A program made the position numbers and the translations under genes. A stretch of DNA of 18,524 bases, from contig JANBTH010000387.1 of assembly GCA_027578815.1 (NCBI GenBank), positions 1 to 18,524 of the forward strand, read 5' to 3'. The number at the start of each line of letters is the position of its first letter. Position 1 is the stretch's first letter. The notes under the pieces were generated by a model. That model was given only the letters and a program-made list of their open reading frames with translations, did not search any database and was not told the DNA's origin. Positions 5,867-17,800 of this stretch are shown piece by piece. This DNA comes from Coemansia sp. RSA 1804. Its lineage: Eukaryota > Kickxellomycota > Kickxellomycetes > Kickxellales > Kickxellaceae.

Positions 5867-8800
5867 ATGTCCACCACCCAGCGAAACCGTTCACAGAGTC
5901 CGTCCGATTGCGTGAGCTGTCAGCAACTGGTACAGGGGGACATAGGCAATTTCCAGTCTATCAACACACAAGAGCTGTATAGCCGAATAAAGACCGGGCG
6001 ATGGTCCTTAATTGATACTGATGACTGGAGAGTAAGTTTGATATTGCTACTTCCGAGCTTGGACAAATTAAGGAAAGGGTTCCTTTTTAATACTGGTATA
6101 AGGTGTTAGATAGAGGCAACCAGTAAGCAAGCCTTCAGCAACACTTTAAAGACTTTCAACATACAGGAGCTCGTATTGTGGCTGTCTAAGCTGTTCTAAT
6201 ATTAATTGTACCTTGTTATTGATTGAATCATTATAAGTTTGTGTAGCTCTTCTCGGGAATAATGGAGCAATGTGGATTTGTCGAGGGGTCGAAAACACAA
6301 GCGATAAATAAAATGGTGCGAGATAGCCTGGATTCTCGGAGCCAGAATGGCCTTAGTGCATGCCAGACTCTTCCTTCAAGAGTTACCATTGTTGCAATCC
6401 TGGTATTGGAAACAGCTTTAAAATACCTAAAGAATAATGGTACCACCGATAGCAACACACTCATTAGTCTCAGCAACACCATCAGTTTGGAGCGTGTTTG
6501 TATATCAGTCCAATTCGCTGGATGGGTCTGCGGCAATCCATTGAACCGTCGAGTTCTGTTGCATCATGATATTTTTTTGCTTGTCTGTCAAGCGCTTTCG
6601 GCTATGCGTGTCGACAAAAGTGATGTATTCAATGCGTTCGAGCCAGAGCTTTTGGATATCGGCGACACAACTATAACTGTTCCCGATATTTGCAACTATT
6701 CCTGGGAATCTGCGCTGTATAGGAGTAGCCCTATTGTCTACACACACGATTGTTTAGTCTGTTACAAGCCTAGTACCAGTGGCAATGTATCTGCTGCACG
6801 TAGACATGCTCATCGGATATCGGGGGTAAAGACAGAACAACTAGCGACAGAAGCAGGAGCAGTGGCGCCAAGATTAGGAAAGAGCACTTTGTTTCAAAAT
6901 GTTATGTCTTTGCTGGTTCGCCTGCTTGACCCGGAAAGGATTTTCTGCAGATATCTGCTTAATATTGAGAGTATCCACTCTCTTGCTGGTTTCAGTCTTG
7001 TCAACACACATGATTTTCCTAGTGAGCTGCTCTGCGAGCTGGTTCACATATGGCGGTGTCTTGAGGGATTGCCCTCGCGCTCGAGATTCAGCCCTACGGT
7101 TGTTTCATTGTGCTGTGCCATTGGGAGTGCTGTTGCTTCTGGATGGATTGACGCTCAGCTATCCAAGCAGCATGAATTACTTTCCATAATTTCGAAAGCT
7201 ATGGGCTGGCTCGACATTGACGAGGCATATATTGCTTGGCGGCTGGTTATTCTTCTTGGTGAGCAGCACCCAGAGCTATCCAGGTGGGATATCAGCCTGG
7301 AAGCAAGGGTTGCTGGCTTTTGGAAGGCGACGTTGGAACGTTCAATAGAATATATTCAAACTGGCGATATATCGAACCAAAGCGCGGATCATGGTATCGC
7401 CCAACATCGTTCTTTGGACAATGCAGACATAAAAGCCCTAGATCAGATATTCTCAGCCGAGACTCAGTCATTGTTGCTTACCAACGCCTTGGAAATGTCC
7501 CTTTATCCCCGTGTGTCTGGTTCTCAGCAAGCAAATTCATCGTGGATTCGACCAGGCGATATATCTATTTATGTAGCAGATATCGATAGCTTAATTCCGG
7601 ACACGCGGTTTCGCCGAGCCCTGGACACAGTTATTGCGGCTATCTCTCAAATAACAGAGGTTCATGATGATTTACCGCCGCTTGTTGTTGCCAGTCTTGC
7701 GGCTGTACATAAGCTGTTTACTCTAATGGCCATCACTAAAGACAGCAACAACATCAGCAAAAACAATGACGATGGCGATGGCGATGGCGATGGCGATGAG
7801 GATGATTTTGAGATCAACCGGATGCTAATCTTTGAGTATGTACGGTTTTTGTGGAGAATATGGCTTCTTGAGCTCCCGATCGCACTGGCACGCTGCGTCT
7901 TCCGCACAGTGAGCATGGTAGTGTGGGACATGCTTCTTTCCTTGAAATTTGAACATGTTCTGATTGACGGCATTACTAGCAATGGAAGAACATCCTCGCT
8001 CATATCTGGAACTGCGCGACGGGTTTACGTGCTGATCAGCTGGCTGTTGTCACGTTCAGACCCTACTGGCTCGGCTGATAGTCAAGGCATTCTTGAGTCA
8101 GCAATATGCAAGCTAGCATTCAGCCGAATCACAAGCACAGTAGCTGTAACATCGAAAGCCGAGAAAATGCGCTTCCTCACTACCGGAAATACCGTAGCTT
8201 TTTCAACAGCGAGCTCTCGTAGTGGAAAGGACACAGGCTGTCTGCAGTCTATCTATGTATCACAGACGCTGATGATGATCAGCTGGTTGAACATTGATAA
8301 ATTCCGTGCTTATCTGCATGAGACACAAGCCATGGTGTTTCTCATATCAGCTATACGGGATTTGAGTCCAATTATCGAATCTCTTTCTAAAAGCCAGTCG
8401 ACAGAGTTTATAACCCAGAGCTTTGATAACCTGTTGATTGTCAGCATCCCAGAAGAAAGCGCATGGAATCTTGCGGGCTGTCAACCTGATACCACACATC
8501 TCGATCAAGTGGACGCACTTACTTGCAGGTTGATGAATCTGATTTATATCGCTATATGCGGGCACTTTGATGAAAGTCGGGAAACTGGAAGAGAGGGGGC
8601 TCAGTACAAAGCGGCGCTATCTGAAGCAGCATATTCTACATTGCTTGCAACGGAAGTCAAAACAGTCCCAAGCATTGCTTGGCAGCTATGCAATGCAAAA
8701 ATTGACGACGGTTTTGGATCGAGTAGCGAATCCAGTTCCTTGGTATTCCTGTCTGCTCTTGCATCAAATCGCGTCCCACAGCTTGCGATGTTTTCTAAGG

Positions 8801-11800
8801 AATTATCCATCTACACTCTTTGCTGGCTGCTTTCGGGTTCTTATAATGCAGCCATTACATTTGGGGACGTACGAGTCGGCCAGAAGCAAAGGCTCGACAC
8901 CGCTCAGAAATGGATGACGTTTGTGGTAAGCTGGATAGTGCCCGATGACATCAACAACCTTGCTACGATTATACAGCACACGCGACTTCTGCGTACTCTT
9001 CGAGTCTCATTTCTTGATGCATTATATTTGGCAGATGGCTCGCAGAACCTCACGGCGATGATTAAGAGCTTTGTCAAATGCGATATACTCCACAAGTTGC
9101 TGGGGCTTGCCCAACTCGTTTGTACCATTGATTCAAGCTGCGATTCTGTAAGCGGGTCGTTGTTTTCAAGTTTTGGGAGTCGGTCGAGACATGGGAGGTT
9201 GAACAACAGCGAAGATATTGGAAGATGCGTTGGTGAACTCGTTTGCGAACTTACCAAGCTTGTAGCGCTACTGATCCATGAGTTACCAGAGGCCAAGAGT
9301 GTTTTTGCCGGTCTTGGCGGGTACAAAGCAATCCACTTATGTATCGCCACTACTACGCAGATCAACGCTACTGCGGCCTGTCTTCCGCTTGCTGAGGGCA
9401 TTATGTCTCTTCTTTCCGGCGTCAGTGTGCCATATAAACGTCAAAACCGAACTGAACGAGGTTTTGACAAAGAGTGGATACCTACTTTGACTATTCTGTG
9501 TTCCAGGCTTAGTCTGACTGACTGTGTTCCTGTGCATCAGTTTATTACACAGTGGTGCAAAGATGATCCACACGTGTGCTTGTATTGGTCTCAAAGCACT
9601 ATAGCGCGTCAGAGCATTGAGCGGATTCAAAACCTCATAACAGATGGCGTGCATCTTGAGCTGGAAAGCGCTAAGCGCCATGATCTAATAGCAGAGTATC
9701 TAAGGAGCTTGGAGCGTATGCTTGTTGCAGTTATGTGCAAAAGCATGTGCGTCTCTGACCTCAAGCTTGCTTTACGCACGCTTGTATCCGGGCTAAGTAT
9801 GGATACGTCTGACAGCGAGCCACTTGTGGGTACTAATGAAGTTTCCAAGCTTAGCTTCATGCTTCGTCGTATGCTGGCTTCGGTGCTGCTTAGGTGTGCC
9901 GAACGTGAAGTGGGTGGAAGCTATTTTAGCTTTGGAGGTCATGGTGGTGCTATTTGTTCCACTAATTTTTACAGAGTTCCAGAGCGAGGCTTCACTTTCA
10001 CTGCTTGGATAAACCCAAAAAGCACTACACGCCAAAATAAACATTGGCAGCACCTGTTATCCAAACGATCGCATGGTGCGCTTCAGTCGCTAGAAAACTC
10101 TGAAAATGCTAGTCAACACCACTCGTTAAGCTCAACACCTACACCTGCACACGGGCAATGCGACGGCGCTTTCGAATGTTTTTCTCAAGTAGTGATGCGC
10201 TTGCCCGCAGGGAACAGTGGCACATTCTGTATTTTGTATGACTTTGTATCGCAGCGAATCGAAGTTCAGGTAACCGAGAGCGATTCTCAACACACAACGA
10301 AATGTGAAGGCGGACTGGTGGTTGGAGGAAAGTGGACATCGATAGCTGTTTGTTATACACATGCCAAACGCGGATGGTCGCCGTTCAGTTCGTCTAATCT
10401 TCACATCTACATTGATGGCGAGTTGGCAGGCAAGAGTTCTGTCCCATTTATTGATCATAGGTCATACAATGCCTGTTATATCGGAGGCTCTCCGGAACTG
10501 AGGTCTTCAGATCACCACGGGACCACGGAGCTATTAGACGCGCCAACCTCGTTTAGTGGGAGGATTGCAAACATCCGGATGTTTGATGGGGCTCTACGCG
10601 CCAGCGAGATCGAAATGTTGCACTATATGGGTCCCAGAAACACCTCTCTACTTCGACAAAACAAGTCTAACGATCTGGAAATAACCATGTCTTTTTTGAA
10701 CCAGCCTACTGGCGGACCTGTACCCAAGAACAGCAGCCTTAGCGAACACATTGCTAAAGACACGTCAGCGACCTTTAAAAGCGGAGACCTTGCAGCCAGA
10801 TTGATTCTCTTTATTGGGGCCGATGCGACGCACGACAGAACATGCGCGGATCTTAGTCCGATTGGAATCTGTCAGACTGTTGTGCAGGCGAATATGCGGC
10901 AGACCAGCAATAATCAGTCGAATAGCTGGAATTCGGATCTCAATGTGATCTCTCTGGAGCAACCAAGCTTGTCAAAGACCACACAGGAATCAGCGGAGAG
11001 AAGGGCGCGGCTGGAGGGCGCGTCTAGACCTTGGAGAATGCTAGGTGATGTTCTGTCAGTAAACACGACGACTATTCACCAGTCAATGCATCTTATCGGT
11101 GGTATTGAGACAGCGCTTATTTTCCTATACCATCTGGATTGGATTGGGCCTGCTGTGCCTCCTGCTAAAGAAGGACCGCTTGGATCTGAAGAAAGGGCAT
11201 TTGACCAGACGTCTCTTGACTCTGCTCCTTTGCCCACTTTTTTTTATTGGCTTCGCAACCTTATTAGAGGCGATCCCCGACATATAGTTGGGATCAGTTC
11301 AACCAACATAGTGTTGTTGATTGCTCATATTCTTCAGCAGCAGCTAAAGGACCCAGGGCCTCATCTTAGCGTTGCAGCCCTGAGGGCTATTCAATCTTTC
11401 CAGACCGCATTTGACGGGCAAGGTGGGATTCTAGCTCCTGTGTATGCAATCACCTCCAGCTTCTGGAGTCAGGTCCAGCGAGAACTGGTTTTGAATCTTA
11501 AAATCTGGCGCCGAGCGGACTATACAACTCAGGCAGCATACCTTCGGTGTGTACACCATATTCTATGTGATGGTAGAGTTGGAGATAAGCAGGGGAAGCG
11601 ATCGAACGTGTCAGCAGGAGTATGTGGCTCTAGTGCTGGCGGCGGGGCCATCGGCATCCGGTGGCTACTCTATGCTTTATTCAACTTTTACCCCTACGAT
11701 TCGTCGCAGCACATTTTCAGCCAGCAGCAGTATTCAAAGTCGCGCTCCGGGAGCATGGCAGCACAATCGCCACCATCGAATACGTCCATATCCACCAATG

Positions 11801-14800
11801 TAGAGGATCCATGCAATGACAAGCGGTCATTGTCCCAGGGCCGCCTTGCAGATGGTGTTGGTGATCAGATTCCAGGCGATACCGCAGGCTATTCTGACGC
11901 CAATGATGATAGCTATGGATCAGGCGGTGCCGAACCTAGCGTATGGTCTGGAGGGAAAATCCTTGAATTTCCTGTCTTGTCACACGATGAGACTAAATGT
12001 CTTCGAAAGGTTCTGGTAAACACACTAGAGATGTTTCTATCTCGAACCACAGATAAAAGTACACAGTCTGCGCGTATATCACAAACTCCAGAGGCTAATC
12101 GTGCAGACATTGCACATCTAGTACATCATCTTATATACTCGTGCAATCGCGACATTGAGCATACGCGCGAAATATTGCATCTTCTCTTTCGCTGCTTGGC
12201 AGATGGATCGCCTAATGCGACCAGTCTCGCTCATAAGCTACTTGGGCTTCGTGGGTTTGACATGCTTTGCCATATTATTGAATGTGACGATGACAAGACC
12301 GCAGCTGTGGCAATTAATATTGTGGTTCTCTTGCTAACAAAGTATTCGGCCACAAAGGAGCAGGAGAGCACTGCGAGTCGAATAACCAACAGCTTGCGAG
12401 GACGGTCTTCGTTGGCAATTGAGCCAGACGATATTAGTCGTGTGTTGGCTCTAGTGCGTGCCAAAAGAGGGCTTACTCCGGCATTGTATCTATCTCTTCT
12501 GCCTTTGGCGTTTAGCGATCATGCTTCTCTGCTGTCGAGCATTAATCTTGCTCCTATTACATCTGGAGTAAGTAGCAGCCTGAAACACAGACGTGTGCAC
12601 CATGTTCGTAATCTCTCCGTTTCCCAAAGCCCAAGCCATGGATCGGCTACAGCAGGCGAGGATCCAGATACCGATATACTAAGGTCGTTTGTGGGTCTCC
12701 TGCCAGCACGGTTGATCAAGATTCCTGATGCGTGGTCAGCTATTTTCGATCTATCATGCGCTTCTAACACGGATCCTGAGTTGCGTCCCATTGTTTTAAT
12801 GGACTTTTACCGTCTTTTGGAAGACGACCCGGTGAATTATGACACCGCGAATTCTTCTAGGTTCAAGTTATTGGATCATCTTATTGTTGCGATTGTTCTT
12901 GCGGGATGCCTTGTCGATGATAATTCAGCGAGCCTTAATAATGCAACTAGCAGCAACATGCTTGCCACCGATCCAAAGACTTTGAGCGAAATGTATTCAA
13001 AAGTGACGGGCTTTTTGGAACTCATACCGCACACAACTCTGGATTACAATATGCAGAACCTTTCTACCGGACACATAAAGGCACACAAGTCCTGGATTCA
13101 GAATCGGATAGCTCAACTACGAAGCTCTGCGGACACAACCCCCAAGACCTGGGATCAGAGCCAGACCTTTGATAACGCAGACGAGCTGCAGACAAGAGCC
13201 TCGTCAGAACTTATGTCGTCAATGCTTGTATGGTCCAAGACGTCGTGCACCCTGTTCATGGCGATTGTATGGAACTCTTTCAGCAGCCAGCCTGGCTGCG
13301 CTGATGACGTATACATGTTTGTTCTTAAACTTTGGCCACTTATGCCCACAGGATCAATGTCTATAGCCATTCGCCTGCTATTGCTTGTGTTTTCTGAATC
13401 ACAGATGCGCATTACAAGGCAGTTGCGAGAAGAACAGTCTGTCTCGGGGGCTACACATGTGTTGGATTGGGTGTTGACACAGAACTTGGAATCGTTTGTG
13501 CAAGATGCGCTGGATCTACTTTTCAACTATCGGCAATTCCAAGAGTACATTGCTCACAATCACGACCAGCTAAAGACAATGTCTACCGCTTCCCAGCCAT
13601 CTGGCCCTCGTGTGTCGATAGATGACCACGACATAGTTTACCACAGCCAGCATAGCCCGTGGGACGACACGCCGGAACTGACACGTGCGATTGTTGATTT
13701 TATGTTTTGTTTGGATCAGTGTGGTTCTGGTTTACGGGCGCCGATGTGCAATCACATTCTTCGACTGGTCATCTCTGGGATCCGGAGCGTAAAAATGGAG
13801 CATGTTGAGGAAAGTCTAAAGAGTCTGGCACGGGTGCTGGACCATCATCCTTATTTAGGTACTGCACAGGGGGTTTCATTGGCAGCAAATTCTGGGTATG
13901 TATGTTCTGGAGGATGCCCAGTTGGCGATCAAGTTCTATCAACGCTCGGATACGTGCATGAGGCGTTTATGTTTGCCGAGGACCAAACAGATTCCACCAG
14001 ATTCGACAATCCTGACGAGCAGAGCAGTTGCAGCAGAGACAGCCAGGTGGAGCTTCGTGAAAGACTCGGCGAACTTTACATGCTGGTGTTTCAAGGTTAT
14101 CATGCATATTTGGCAAGCGAGTTTCCAGCTGCGCTATTGCCCTTAAGACTGCAGCAACAGAGACAGAGACAGGGAGGAGGCGGAGGGTCCCTTGACAAAA
14201 GCCAGTTTGTCGCGTTTCTTCAGTCTGAGGAGTGGCAGGGACTGTATCGCACTAAGTTTATGCCTGCGATGCGCAAAACGGAAGAGAGCGAAATGCGCCA
14301 AGCAGGCATGTCGCGTTCAAGGTTTGCTGATACTCTTCGCGAGATACTTGTTGGCTCGCAGAGACAAGAATCCATGCAGATGCGAGCCGTTAAAGCTGCT
14401 CAAACAGCTATTGCCAACAGCACATTACCTATCGAGGCAGACGAGACAGCCTCTGTACGTGCTGAGATTCTTGGCAGCCCAACAGGCCACTGGCCGCGAG
14501 TTTGGCGTGAGCGGCTGCGTTCGCTATCTTTGCCGCGAGGGCCGTGGCGTTCTACGCGGCGTCAAATGCAACTGGCTATCTTGGGAAGGCAGCGCTGGAT
14601 GCTCGATGCTACCGAAAACAACAGGCGTATGCGACGTAGGCTTGTTCAAAACCTCTGCTACGAGGATCATCACTTGGCTGCTAGCAGACGCGACCGCACC
14701 GGCCAGCCTAAAAAGGCAAATAAAAGCGTAAAAGGGGATAATGATGCCTTTGACGATGGGGATAACATGCCACAGTTGTCATTGAGCATATCGGACCCAG

Positions 14801-17800
14801 ATGGAGATAAAGGCCAAGATGTCAGCGGGGACGAAGAGTGGAATCTTGTTACTTCAGAGGATTTGAACATTGTGAGTGCGACCAAAGGAACAGCTGGTAC
14901 CTCAGACCCTAGGAGAGCGCATTTTGCAGCATCATGCGAAAGGGTTGCGTTACTTGGCAGCGTTGCCGGACATGTCGAAATAACAAGCACGCTACTACGT
15001 TTCACTGCTGAGCGGGACTCAAGCGGCAGCGTTTGCGTTAGAGGTTCTGATGGTGCCACAGTGGGAGTGAGTCAGAATCACGCCAATGTCGATAAGAAGG
15101 GCCGCTCACTGAATCCCAAAGGGCCGACCTTGCCCAAGGTTGTTTATGCTGAGCTAACGCGGGATATTACTTGGCGGCTTTCTGATATCGATCAAGTGCA
15201 CTTCCGGCGATACATGTTGCGCAACTCTGCTGTTGAGGTGTTTTTCAAAGACCATTCGTCAGTCTTTATGAACATTGAAAACAAAAAGGCGTTAATGCAG
15301 TTGGTTTGGAAGCTTGCGTCGTTGCCTTCTGTGAACAGCGAACTTGCTCTGACAGACATCCGATCACCACCAGCACTGTTGAATCGAACCAGGCTTACAG
15401 AAAGGTGGCAGCATGGCGAGTTAAGCAACTTTGAGTACTTGATGGCACTCAACACAATAGCTGGTCGGTCATATAACGATCTCTCGCAGTATCCGGTCTT
15501 CCCTTGGGTGATTTGCGACTATAAGAGTAAATGGCTTGATCTGAAGGACCCTAGGGTATATCGTGATCTGTCACGGCCGATTGGCGCATTGAACGAAAAG
15601 CGTCTATCTCATTTTATCGAGAGATACGAGTCGTTTGAGGATCCTACTGGACGCATTAAGAAGTTCCATTACGGAACACATTACTCGTCGGCATCAGCCG
15701 TTGCGTATTATCTCCTACGCCTGGAGCCCTTTACCTCGGTACATGTGTCATTGCAAAGCGGAAAGTTTGACCATGCAGACCGACAGTTCTACTCGATTGC
15801 AGAGACCTGGAATTCGTGCATGACTGGTCCAGGCGATGTAAAGGAGCTGATACCAGAGTTCTTTTATCTTCCAGAATTTCTGGTGAATAGCAATGGCGTT
15901 GATCTGGGCAAAAAGCAAGATGGGACACTGCTTGGAGACGTTTCTTTGCCGCCATGGGCCTCAACCCCCGACGAGTTTGTTCAGATCCACCGCCAGGCAC
16001 TGGAGTCTGAGTATGTCTCTGCAAATCTGCACAAGTGGATTGATCTGGTGTTTGGTTACAAGCAGCGCGGACATGAAGCCATCAAGGCGCACAATGTCTT
16101 TTACTATTTGACTTATGAGGGTGCTGTGAATCTTGATGCAATTCAGGATCCGGTGGAACGTGCAAGCGTCGAAAGCCAAATTCACTACTTTGGTCAAACG
16201 CCTACTCAGCTGTTTAGCTCACCGCATCCGCCTCGCCATACGCCCATTGCACGGCCTCTGTATTCTCCTCTTACCAACCCGGGCGGAAAAGTTCAGCACT
16301 TTATTCTTCGCGCATCCAATAGCAACATAACATTTGTTGGGAGTTCGCAGTGTTTCTTTTCTGAAAGACGGCGAGCATATTTCAACTCTAGGTCCGTGCC
16401 ATGGACTGTCTGTGTCAACCCACCAAACTCTCTTGCGCCTTTGCCCTCGAATATAGAGCAGCTAGATAATGGTGGGGACGGAGTTGATACGCAAAGGAGC
16501 ACGGAGACTATTACGCTAGTTGATTCAAATGGCGGCGTATCTATTTATCAATTGTCCTTGTTTACAAATAGCGACTACAAGTTCCAGCTGACTGTTGAGC
16601 CGTTTGTCGAGGGGTTCTACATGCTCGCTGCAAGCAGTCCGCCTAGCGAATGCCAAAGGCTTGCATTAGCTGACCAACGGCCAGTGGCATATGCGGTTCT
16701 TCCCAACTTGCCTGAGCTGATAGTTAGTGCGGTGCATTTCGACAACACTCTGAAATGCGCCCGTCTTACAAGGAACAGAGAGAGCGCGCCTGCTGAAACT
16801 ACAGTACAAGCATCTCTAGTTAGAAATACGCCGCTCTCTGCCAGCACTACTATGAGCATGACAAACGCCTATGCCAGCGCCGTTGTTGGTGCAATGTCAA
16901 GAGAGACACGTGAATTGGGCGAGCGCAGCAGCAGAGTCGGCGATAAGAGCACCACAAGCAGCGCAACTTCCAAAAGGAATACAAAGGAGAGCAATGTGCG
17001 CTCTCAGACATCTTCTTCGCGTACGTTTTCAGGGATTTTAGCAAGCATTGGAGGCAATGTTGGCGGATCAGGCGCAGCAAAGTCAGGACGCGAACATTCT
17101 AATATTGAGGTGCATGACGATAAGAGCGGAATATCTGCCCCTCCAAGCGTGTTCATTCCGCTTGCCTCTCGCCTGCTGGACACGATCAGTGCATTTTCTG
17201 ACATTCCTCTGCCTGGGCAGCAAATGTGTGTGGCAGCCGATGGGTGTGGCGGATCTCGAGTGGCGGTTGGCTCTAGCGATGGATCCATCTGCATACTAAA
17301 TATTGGAGTTTCAACAGAAAGAACCAGCGGCTCTACAGCGGCGGCAATTGCAGCGACAGCAATGTTTGGCTCCGATTTTGCAACGTCTGGCATGGAAAGG
17401 ACCAGTGCAATGGCGCCGTTGCTGTTTGCCACTGGCATGGGTAACCCGATGGATGTTGCAATTGGCCATACAAGCATGGCTGCTTATGCCAGCAGCACAA
17501 GCAGCCCGAGTGCTCTTTTTGGTGAAGGACGCAGTGCCATCGGAGGAGGTATTGCTGGTGGTAGCAGCGGAGGCAGCGCCAGTGGCAGCAATGCTGGAGG
17601 ATATTATAATAGCAGCGTTGGAGACGGGAAGGCAGGAAGCTGGACTTTACAGCATGTGTTGCATGGACACGACGCAGCCGTTTTGGATGTTGCTGTAGAT
17701 AGCGACCATGACGTCGTTGCTGGTGCATCTGCCGATGGCACTGTGTCGCTCTGGACTGTGCGCACTGGCCGTTATTTGAGGAGTCTGGTGCCCGTGTGTC

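Noticed and set aside
17333..17728. 131-codon frames on both strands, rich in Gln, Arg and Leu, inside the BEACH gene
   Set aside because: They are out-of-frame readings of the Gly/Ser/Ala-rich insertion, whose GC-biased repeats keep all frames open.
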